From: Elusimicrobiales bacterium
Lineage (GTDB): Bacteria; Elusimicrobiota; Elusimicrobia; Elusimicrobiales; Elusimicrobiaceae
Length of the DNA stretch: 32,951 nucleotides
NCBI GenBank assembly: GCA_028688475.1
Contig: JAQTYB010000017.1
Coordinates: 1 to 32,951 of the forward strand
Direction of reading: 5' to 3'
A program made the position numbers and the translations under genes. The notes under the pieces are model-generated. The model was not told where the DNA came from. It ran no database searches and saw nothing but the letters and a program-made list of their open reading frames with translations. This document shows positions 1-6,403 of the stretch, piece by piece; position 1 is the stretch's first letter; every line of letters begins with the position of its first letter.

Positions 1-1
1 A

Positions 2-103
2 ATCTATGTCAGCAAGCTCCGTCGCAAACTTGAGGATAAAAGCCGCGCCCTGCAAGGCTTCATCATCACCGAACCCGGCGTGGGATACCGCATAAATCTC
101 TGA
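2..103 (+). CDS. Response regulator, OmpR/KdpE-type, 3' end only
   Basis: Only the last 33 residues are inside the window; the gene begins upstream. They include a recognition-helix-like stretch (YVSKLRRKLE) and the closing beta-hairpin motif EPGVGYRINL, typical of the winged-helix DNA-binding domain of OmpR/PhoB-family response regulators. The 'TEPGVGYR' form is closest in my memory to KdpE, which controls potassium uptake. A TrkA-type potassium channel lies 1.4 kb downstream, but the tRNA gene and terminators between them make a shared operon unlikely. Subfamily assignment is uncertain because the receiver domain is not visible. Confidence 0.8.
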   Translation: MYVSKLRRKLEDKSRALQGFIITEPGVGYRINL

Positions 104-104
104 A

Positions 105-164
105 CACACCGTTACTGAGCCTCTAACATGTTAAGGAATTGCGTGAAGCTCAGTAAGAGGTGTG
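105..164 (+). terminator. Long imperfect inverted repeat, likely terminator of the response regulator
   Basis: The arm at 105-120 pairs with 148-164: nine consecutive pairs (GCTCAGTAA and complement), a small mismatch or bulge, then six more (GGTGTG). The loop contains a perfect 10-nt palindrome at 124-133. A T-rich stretch (ATTATTTT) follows. It begins one base after the stop codon, consistent with a rho-independent terminator, although the tail is not pure U. Confidence 0.5.
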
Positions 165-221
165 ATTATTTTGGACCGGAATATTATAAAATAAGCGTAG
201 TCGGCATATACTTCCGGCCCG

Positions 222-227
222 TATAAT
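222..227 (+). promoter_or_regulatory. -10 box (TATAAT) for the tRNA gene
   Basis: A consensus TATAAT lies 52 bases upstream of the mature tRNA 5' end. No good -35 hexamer is visible 16-18 bases upstream, so the promoter call rests on the -10 match and its position. Confidence 0.45.
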
Positions 228-279
228 GTGCGCGAACGCCGTTTAGTCGCCGGAGGATTCTTTGTGCGGTTATTGCCAG

Positions 280-354
280 GCCCAGTTGGCGCAGCGGTAG
301 CGCGTTCCCTTGACATGGGAAAGGTCACAGGTTCAAATCCTGTACTGGGCACCA
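280..354 (+). tRNA. tRNA-Val (anticodon GAC), CCA encoded
   Basis: The full cloverleaf is visible. The acceptor stem GCCCAGT pairs with ACTGGGC. The D arm is GCGC/GCGC. The anticodon stem TTCCC/GGGAA encloses the loop TTGACAT, giving anticodon GAC. The variable loop is five bases. The T arm ACAGG/CCTGT holds loop TTCAAAT. Discriminator A is followed by an encoded CCA at 352-354. The total is 75 nt. GAC reads the valine codons GUC and GUU. It is a single tRNA gene, with no second tRNA adjacent. Confidence 0.97.
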
Positions 355-360
355 TTTTAC

Positions 361-399
361 GACGGAAACCGGCAGTTTTTAACCGGCTCCGTTTTTTTT
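361..399 (+). terminator. Rho-independent terminator after tRNA-Val
   Basis: The imperfect stem ACGGAAACCGG / CCGGCTCCGT with a loop of A/T bases is followed directly by eight T residues (392-399). It lies seven bases after the tRNA CCA end. Confidence 0.8.
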
Positions 400-410
400 G
401 TGCGGAAAAT

Positions 411-440
411 TTGTTAGCAACAACCATCATGGCGTATAAT
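411..440 (+). promoter_or_regulatory. Sigma-70-like promoter for the exported protein at 486
   Basis: TTGTTA (411-416) and a consensus TATAAT (435-440) are separated by 18 bases. The predicted start near 447 leaves a leader of about 39 bases before the ATG at 486. It lies just downstream of the tRNA terminator, as expected for an independent transcription unit. Confidence 0.6.
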
Positions 441-485
441 GAGAAACGGTTGCATACTATCCACCGACAGGGGTGTACTTCGTAA

Positions 486-1337
486 ATGAAAAAACTTATT
501 TTTCTGGCGGTTACGCTTCTTCCGCTGAACGTTCATGCATCGGAACCAAATGCCGCCTACAATAAACTAATCGACATGGCGGATAAGGACAAACGATGCA
601 CAGGGCAGATCATTTACTTTCCGGAAGACAATTCCACGGCAACGATTGCTCAGCTCCATGGATACTATCATGCGGCGGTTCTTACCTTCGCGCGGACGGT
701 GTGCAGGTCGCACAAGGACCCCGTGAAACGCGCTATGCTCACAGGGAGCAGCGACCCGCAGCAGGATACGCTGATTTTTCTGAATCTAGTCAAGCCGGAG
801 GAACTGAAACCGGCTCCCGTAGACGATAATGTCCCGCCGGACTACGATTCAGACCTGAAGAAGCTTTTTTCCGTGATATGGGCTCATGCGATTTTTGAAT
901 CAAGCGGCAACGAGGATGAGGGGCGCGACCCAAACAATCCCACCTCCGGAACCAGCGGAACTGCCGAGGCCGGACTTTTGCAGACATCATACAACGTCAT
1001 CGAACTGGTGCCGCCGGATTCTAAAAAAGCTTTCTTCATGATAATGGACGAATACAAGAGGAGACCTGCCGCGTGCTTTTCCGGCCTGCTGGCCGAAAAC
1101 CGCCACGACGGCGGGCCGTTTTACGGCAATCTCAATGACGAGGGCCTGAAATTCCAGAAATGGGCAAGGAGTTGCGGGGGCGGATCTCTTGAGCAGGGAG
1201 CCGTGGTCCTTCGTCATGCTGTGAGCGAATACAAGCCCATAAATCACAGATATGTCCATCCAATATGTGAAGGCCTCATAGATGACATATACGCACTCAT
1301 TACCCGCGACCGCAAATCTTTCTGCAAAGGGTGGTAA
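486..1337 (+). CDS. Exported transglycosylase/lysozyme-like protein, function unproven
   Basis: The protein has 283 residues and a clear Sec signal peptide (MKKLIFLAVTLLPLNVHA, cleavage after residue 18). I recognise no family with certainty. Residues 138-141 (ESSG) followed at 161-166 by EAGLLQ resemble the catalytic Glu (E-S-S-G) and the G-L-L/M-Q motif of lytic transglycosylases, although the spacing insert (DEGRDPNNP...) is unusual. Several cysteines (about 38, 72, 198, 230, 261, 280) suggest disulfides in the periplasm. The gene stands alone between its own promoter and a terminator at 1401-1430. The ATG is the first start in frame; no strong ribosome binding site is seen. Peptidoglycan cleavage is an inference; an inactive lysozyme-fold protein is equally possible. 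Confidence 0.7.
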   Translation: MKKLIFLAVTLLPLNVHASEPNAAYNKLIDMADKDKRCTGQIIYFPEDNSTATIAQLHGYYHAAVLTFARTVCRSHKDPVKRAMLTGSSDPQQDTLIFLNLVKPEELKPAPVDDNVPPDYDSDLKKLFSVIWAHAIFESSGNEDEGRDPNNPTSGTSGTAEAGLLQTSYNVIELVPPDSKKAFFMIMDEYKRRPAACFSGLLAENRHDGGPFYGNLNDEGLKFQKWARSCGGGSLEQGAVVLRHAVSEYKPINHRYVHPICEGLIDDIYALITRDRKSFCKGW

Positions 1338-1400
1338 CTCTCCATCATATTGGAGATTTTGCAAAATTTTAAATTATGTTTTTTTCATGCGCAAAAAGGA

Positions 1401-1430
1401 AAAAATGACTGTCCTGTCAGTCATTTTTTT
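1401..1430 (+). terminator. Rho-independent terminator
   Basis: ATGACTG (1405-1411) pairs with CAGTCAT (1418-1424) around a six-base loop. A5 precedes and T7 follows, so the hairpin could work in either direction. It lies about 65 bases after the stop of the 486 gene. Confidence 0.85.
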
Positions 1431-1463
1431 GGAAACCGCAAAGTATCGTCCGCGCTTCAGTCT

Positions 1464-1472
1464 TGATATAAT
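1464..1472 (+). promoter_or_regulatory. Extended -10 promoter directly upstream of the potassium channel gene
   Basis: The sequence TGATATAAT is a perfect extended -10 element (TGnTATAAT). No -35 box is evident. Transcription would begin near 1479-1480, at or just before the ATG at 1481, leaving almost no leader. Confidence 0.55.
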
Positions 1473-1480
1473 CTAAACGG

Positions 1481-2476
1481 ATGCGCATAACTAAAACCGA
1501 ACTTGTCACCGTAGCCCTCGCGCTGCTGTTTGTGCTGCTGGCGGGGTCGGCGGGCTATGTCGTCATCGAGGGCTGGGGCTGGCTGGACGCCTTCTATATG
1601 ACGGTGATAACGCTCGCCACCATCGGTTACGGCGAAATCCATCCGCTTTCGCCGCACGGGCGCATATTCACAATCTGCCTGATATTCAGCGGGCTGGGAC
1701 TGATGGCCTACGCTTTTTCCGCGTTCACCGCCGCCTGGATAGGCGGCTATCTGACGGACGCTTTCAGGAGAAGAAAAATGGAATCGAGAATCCGCGCGCT
1801 AAACGCGCATTACATAGTCTGCGGAGCCAGCCGCACCGGCCTTTCGATAATGGAAGAACTAAGGAAAACCGGCAGGCCGTTTGTGATGGTTGACAGTTCC
1901 CCCGAAACCGCCAAGACGCTTGCGGACAAGGGAATGCTGGTTGTCACCGGCGACGCCACCGAGGACAAGACGCTCAAGGACGCGGGCGTTGAGCGGGCGC
2001 GCGGCATTTTCTGCTGCGTCAATAACGACAAGGACAACGCTTTTGTCGCGCTTACCGCGCGGCTGCTCAATTCCTCGGTGCGCATCATCTCCACGCAGCG
2101 CTCCGAGGACGTGCGCCAGAAACTCATGAAAAGCGGCGCGGACGTGGTCATCAACCCCGGCCATATCGGCGGCCTGCGCATGGTGTCGGAAATGGTGAGG
2201 CCCGTCACGGTTTCATTCCTCGACGCCATGTTGCGCGAGGAAAAAAGCGATTACCGTTTCGAGGACGTCACCGTCAGGCACGCCATGAAGCTGGGCGCGT
2301 TAAAAGGCGCGCAGGGCGGGGCCGCGCTGGTGGTGGCGGCGCGCGGGAAAGAGGAAAAGGCCTTCGACATGAACCCCTCGCCGGAGCGGATGCTGGGCGA
2401 CGGGGACCATGTGGTCGCGCTGGGCAGCACCGCGCAGATAAAGGAGCTTCACGCCGCGCTCGGTGAACCTGCTTGA
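1481..2476 (+). CDS. TrkA-domain potassium channel (Ion_trans_2 + TrkA_N + TrkA_C)
   Basis: This 331-residue ligand-gated potassium channel resembles MthK in layout. Helix 1 is about residues 9-28, then a pore loop with the selectivity filter TIGYG (47-51), then helix 2 at about 61-86. The cytoplasmic RCK domain follows: a Rossmann motif at 115-120 (GASRTG, with Ser at the middle Gly position), an acidic strand end (VMVDSSPE) and a TrkA_C region from about 245. It passes K+ across the inner membrane, gated by nucleotide or ions bound to RCK. The gene is followed after 14 bases by thrS and probably co-transcribed. No Shine-Dalgarno sequence precedes the ATG, and the -10 box sits so close that the message may be leaderless. 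Confidence 0.92.
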   Translation: MRITKTELVTVALALLFVLLAGSAGYVVIEGWGWLDAFYMTVITLATIGYGEIHPLSPHGRIFTICLIFSGLGLMAYAFSAFTAAWIGGYLTDAFRRRKMESRIRALNAHYIVCGASRTGLSIMEELRKTGRPFVMVDSSPETAKTLADKGMLVVTGDATEDKTLKDAGVERARGIFCCVNNDKDNAFVALTARLLNSSVRIISTQRSEDVRQKLMKSGADVVINPGHIGGLRMVSEMVRPVTVSFLDAMLREEKSDYRFEDVTVRHAMKLGALKGAQGGAALVVAARGKEEKAFDMNPSPERMLGDGDHVVALGSTAQIKELHAALGEPA

Positions 2477-2490
2477 ACAAGGATTGAATC

Positions 2491-4293
2491 ATGCCAGAAG
2501 AGAACAAAGAAGAATTTTTGCATACGATGCGCCATTCCTGCTCGCACGTTCTGGCGCAGGCCGTCGTGGAACTGTTTCCGGGCACGAAGCTGGGCATCGG
2601 CCCGGCCATAGAAAACGGCTTCTACTACGATTTCGACTCGGAACACCATTTCGTCCCCGAAGACCTGCCGGCAATCGAGGCGAAAATGCGCGAGATTGTA
2701 AAGGCGAGAGAGCCTTTCGTGTCCGCCGAACACGCCCGCGCAGAGGCGTTTGACTATTTTGAAGGCCGGGGCGAAAAATACAAAATCGAGCTGATTAACG
2801 GCCTCCCCGGCGATACGGTAAATTATTACACCAACGGCAATTTCACCGATTTGTGCAAAGGCCCGCACGTTGTGGACACGGGCAGGATAAAGCATTTCCG
2901 GCTGATGTCCATCGCGGGCGCGTACTGGCGCGGCGACGAAAAACGCCCCATGCTCCAGCGCATTTACGGCATCGCCTTCGCCACCAAAGACGAGCTTGAA
3001 GCCTACGTCAAGCAGCAGGAAGAAGCCGCCAAGCGCGACCACCGCAAGATAGGCAAGGCGCTGGACATTTTCGTTTTCGACGAGGATGTCGGCCCCGGCC
3101 TGCCGCTTTGGCTGCCCAACGGCGGCGCGATGATAGAGGAGATTGAAGCGCTGGCCAAGGAAACCGAATTCAACGCCGGCTACGAGCGTGTGCGCACTCC
3201 CATGCTCGCCAAGGAAAAGATGTATCTGACCAGCGGGCATCTGCCTTATTACGCCGAGAGCATGTTTCCGCCGATGGACGTGGACGGGCAGAAGTATTAC
3301 CTAAGGGCGATGAACTGCCCGCACCACCACAAGATTTTCGCCGCGCGCCAGCGCAGCTACAAGGAATTGCCGCTGCGCCTCGCCGAGTACGGCACCTGTT
3401 ACCGTTATGAGCAATCCGGCGAATTGTTCGGTCTCATGCGCGTGCGCTCTATGCAGATGAACGACGCGCACATCTACTGCTCGCCGGAGAGTTTCGAGCA
3501 GGAATTCCTCAATGTCTGCAAGATGTACACTGACTATTTCAAGATATTCGGCATAGAAAAATACACCATGCGTTTTTCCACCCACGCGCCGGAGGGGTTG
3601 GGCAAAAAGTATGTAGACCAGCCGGAACTGTGGAAGAAAACGGAAGAGATGGTGGAGCGCACGCTGCAGAACGGGAACATCAATTACGTGCGAGTTCCCA
3701 ACGAAGCCGCCTTCTACGGCCCTAAAATAGACGTGCAAGTCTGGAGCGCGATAGGCCGCGAGTTCACTCTGGCTACCAATCAGGTGGATTTCGCCCAGCC
3801 AGGGCGTTTCGGCCTGACGTACAAAAGCTGCGAAGGCCGCGACGAGACGCCGCTTTGCATACACCGCGCGCCGCTCAGCACCCACGAGCGGCTGCTGGGG
3901 TTTTTAATCGAGCATTACGCCGGTGTTTTCCCGCTGTGGCTGGCGCCTGTGCAGGTGAAGGTGCTCTCCATCACGTCGGGCGAGGAAACCTACGCGAAGG
4001 AAATAACCGCCGCGCTGCGCGCCGCCGGAATACGCGCGCAGTGCGATTTGCGCGCGGATAAAATCGGCCTCAAGATACGCGAGGCGCACATGATGCGCGT
4101 GCCGTACATGATTATCGTAGGCGGCAAAGAGGCGCAGTCTCGCACTCTCAGCCTGCGGCTGCGCAACGCCAGAAACGTCAACGGACTGACGCTGGACGCC
4201 GTGCTGCAAACGCTTCAGGACGAAATCCGCCGGCGCAGTTCGGCGCAACTGTTCGCCGCGCCGGAAGCCGCGTCGGCGGGAGAGGCGAAGTAG
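2491..4293 (+). CDS. thrS: Threonyl-tRNA synthetase lacking the TGS domain
   Basis: This 600-residue class II synthetase charges tRNA-Thr. It begins directly at the editing domain: HSCSH at 15-19 and DLCKGPH at 120-126 are the editing/TSA motifs. The catalytic core carries the zinc ligands C276 (MNCPHH), H327 (NDAHIYC) and H458 (CIHRAP). Motif 2 (CYRYEQSG...) and motif 3 (RAPLSTHERLLGF) are present, and the anticodon-binding domain (WLAPVQVKVL onward) is complete. The N-terminal TGS domain, about 60 residues in the E. coli enzyme, is absent; an in-frame TGA at 2485-2487 rules out a longer start. A short Ala/Glu-rich C-terminal extension is present. AAGGA lies a few bases upstream of the ATG. 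Confidence 0.97.
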   Translation: MPEENKEEFLHTMRHSCSHVLAQAVVELFPGTKLGIGPAIENGFYYDFDSEHHFVPEDLPAIEAKMREIVKAREPFVSAEHARAEAFDYFEGRGEKYKIELINGLPGDTVNYYTNGNFTDLCKGPHVVDTGRIKHFRLMSIAGAYWRGDEKRPMLQRIYGIAFATKDELEAYVKQQEEAAKRDHRKIGKALDIFVFDEDVGPGLPLWLPNGGAMIEEIEALAKETEFNAGYERVRTPMLAKEKMYLTSGHLPYYAESMFPPMDVDGQKYYLRAMNCPHHHKIFAARQRSYKELPLRLAEYGTCYRYEQSGELFGLMRVRSMQMNDAHIYCSPESFEQEFLNVCKMYTDYFKIFGIEKYTMRFSTHAPEGLGKKYVDQPELWKKTEEMVERTLQNGNINYVRVPNEAAFYGPKIDVQVWSAIGREFTLATNQVDFAQPGRFGLTYKSCEGRDETPLCIHRAPLSTHERLLGFLIEHYAGVFPLWLAPVQVKVLSITSGEETYAKEITAALRAAGIRAQCDLRADKIGLKIREAHMMRVPYMIIVGGKEAQSRTLSLRLRNARNVNGLTLDAVLQTLQDEIRRRSSAQLFAAPEAASAGEAK

Positions 4294-4327
4294 TGGGAAT
4301 TTCCCCAATCTGCCGGGAGTGAAGTTC

Positions 4328-4359
4328 GCGCCCGCCTGTTGACGGCGGGCGCGCTTTTT
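4328..4359 (+). terminator. Rho-independent terminator of trk-thrS
   Basis: A perfect nine-base stem (GCGCCCGCC, 4328-4336, with GGCGGGCGC, 4344-4352) around a seven-base loop is followed by GCTTTTTC. It ends only 13 bases before the next start codon. Confidence 0.85.
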
Positions 4360-4372
4360 CCCGGTTTTCAAG

Positions 4373-6403
4373 ATGCCAAAACTGATTCCCGCGGTCGAAA
4401 ATTCCGGCAGACTCGCTAAAACAGCGGCGGCGGTTTTTATCGCGTGCGCGTGCGGCGCGCTTTATCTGGCCCCGCGCCGGCCTTCGCCGGATTATATCCC
4501 GCAAAAATCCGTGACGGAAGCGTTCGGCGCGCTCAAAAGCGGCGACTCCGGGAGGCTGGCAGACTGGCCCGGGCTTTCCGACAAGGAAATCAGCGCGCAG
4601 TTCAACCTTTCCTGCTCAGCCGCCGCCAAAGCCGAGACCGTCATTTTTCAGACGGCGGACTCGCCCCGCGCGCTGCGGATTGCGCTGGACCCGGCGGGCA
4701 GGCTGCATTTTTATTCCGCCAGACTCTATCACGGGCGGGACCTCGCGGTAACGGATTACGAGACGCCGCCTCTGTGCCCCGCCGCTTCGCTGAAAATTGC
4801 CGTTTCCGCCGATGCGGCTGAAAACCGCGTCTCATTTTCCGTCGCGGACGCGGTTTTGCCGCAGGACGCCAAAGGCGTATTAGTCTATGACGGTTCCTCT
4901 CCACGGTTTTTCAGTTCCTCTGCCGTTGCGATAAATTCGGCTGTCGTTTCGCGCGAGTTCGCCGGCAAAAGCGTCTGGCGCGGACTGGCGCTGTTGTTTT
5001 TGAAACTTCTGTTTTGCGCCGGCACGGCTGTCAGTTTGTGTTTTGCCGCCGGCAGCTGGGCGATAGGCCGGCCTGAGCGCAAAAAATACGCGCGCGCGGC
5101 GGCAATCGCCGCCGGTTTTATTTTCCTGCTGGGCTGCGCTACGCTGTTCACTTATAAAACCGAATCCGGCAAAGGCTATTACGGCGAGTTGGCGGCCGCG
5201 TTCAGCCGGGGCAGCCTGTCGCTGCCGCGCGCCGTGCCGCCGGAACTGCTTTCCGTCCGCGACCCTTACCAGTACGGCTACGCCTGGAAATACGGCATCT
5301 GGGATTACAGCATGTACGGCGGGAAGTTTTATCTTTACTTCGGTCCCGCGCCCGCGCTGGCGCGGCTTGCGTTTTTTAACCGTCTGCCGGAGCATATCGC
5401 GCTGATCGGCTACGCGCTCGCGTGGGCGGTGTTTTTCTATCTGAGCGTGCTGTCGCTCCGGCGGCGATACTTTCCGGAGGCCGGCGGAAAAATCGCCGTG
5501 TTCGCCGGATTGACCGGGGCGTTCAATCCGCTGAATCTGTATCTGCTCAATATGCCGGGCGTTTACAGCGAGGCCGCGCTGGCGGGCGCGGCTTTCGGCG
5601 CGGGGGGGATATGTTTTTATCTTCTTGCGCGAGATAACGCGAAACCGGTTTATTACTTTATTTCGGGACTGTTTTTCGCGCTGGCGATGGCGTCGCGCGT
5701 CAGCACAGTTTTTGCGGTTTTGCCGTTCATCGCGCTTGAAACCTTGAACTCTTTGCGCGCGCGCAACTGGCGGTTTCCGGTTGCATTGTGCGCCGGGCCG
5801 TTTTGCGCGGGACTGGCGCTGCTTTTGTACAACTATGCGCGCTTTGACAACCTGTTCGAGTTCGGCGTAAGCTACCAGTATAACGCCACCCGCGCGTTTG
5901 TGGCGGCGGGCCACTTTTTTTCGGGGGAGTGGTTTGCGGGGCATATAAAGGATTATTTTCTGCGGCTGCCGCATTTTTCGCCCGGATTCCCGTTTATTTC
6001 CGGTTCCGGCCCCGGCGGCGTGGTGTCCGATACCGGCGTGTTCACGCTGTTTTTGTGGTCGCCGGTTGCGGCGCTGGGCGCGGGACTGGTTTTTCTGCGC
6101 AACCGCGCGGCGGCGTTTGAACTGGACGCGGTTTTGCTGAGTTCCCTTGCCGCCCTTGCCGTTACTGCCTGCAATGTGGCTACCGGCGTGCGCTATATGT
6201 CGGATTTCGCGTTCGGTTTCACGCTGGCCGGCGCGGCGGGGCTTTTTTCGCTTTACAGGGTTTCAAAAAAAGGCGCGCGGGCCGCGTTGGTCATGGCGGC
6301 GGTATTGACCGTTGTTATCGGCGTCTGCACGATTTTTATGGCGCTGCGCGAAACCAAACCGGAGCTCTACGCCGCGCTGATGCGGTTGTTCGGCGTGTTA
6401 TGA
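4373..6403 (+). CDS. Polytopic membrane protein, GT-C glycosyltransferase-like
   Basis: The protein has 676 residues. A first helix (about 15-32) is followed by a soluble stretch of about 160 residues, probably extracytoplasmic, then about ten further helices from residue 200 to the end. The motif region DYSMYGGKFYLYFGPAPAL (about residues 312-330) is a signature I recall from uncharacterised membrane proteins related to PMT/GT39 glycosyltransferases. No donor or acceptor can be read from the sequence. The stop overlaps the start of the YfhO-family gene (ATGA at 6400-6403), so the two are translationally coupled and probably act in the same glycan or envelope process. No clear ribosome binding site precedes the ATG, so the exact start is uncertain. 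Confidence 0.75.
   Translation: MPKLIPAVENSGRLAKTAAAVFIACACGALYLAPRRPSPDYIPQKSVTEAFGALKSGDSGRLADWPGLSDKEISAQFNLSCSAAAKAETVIFQTADSPRALRIALDPAGRLHFYSARLYHGRDLAVTDYETPPLCPAASLKIAVSADAAENRVSFSVADAVLPQDAKGVLVYDGSSPRFFSSSAVAINSAVVSREFAGKSVWRGLALLFLKLLFCAGTAVSLCFAAGSWAIGRPERKKYARAAAIAAGFIFLLGCATLFTYKTESGKGYYGELAAAFSRGSLSLPRAVPPELLSVRDPYQYGYAWKYGIWDYSMYGGKFYLYFGPAPALARLAFFNRLPEHIALIGYALAWAVFFYLSVLSLRRRYFPEAGGKIAVFAGLTGAFNPLNLYLLNMPGVYSEAALAGAAFGAGGICFYLLARDNAKPVYYFISGLFFALAMASRVSTVFAVLPFIALETLNSLRARNWRFPVALCAGPFCAGLALLLYNYARFDNLFEFGVSYQYNATRAFVAAGHFFSGEWFAGHIKDYFLRLPHFSPGFPFISGSGPGGVVSDTGVFTLFLWSPVAALGAGLVFLRNRAAAFELDAVLLSSLAALAVTACNVATGVRYMSDFAFGFTLAGAAGLFSLYRVSKKGARAALVMAAVLTVVIGVCTIFMALRETKPELYAALMRLFGVL

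Noticed and set aside
131..430. Minus-strand open frame of 99 codons across the tRNA gene
   Set aside because: It is the antisense of tRNA-Val; the STGFEPVTFPM stretch is the familiar translation of a tRNA in reverse.
4880..5974. Minus-strand open frame of 364 codons
   Set aside because: It lies opposite a well-supported membrane protein gene, is rich in Arg, Gln and Lys without any domain, and is explained by high GC at codon third positions.
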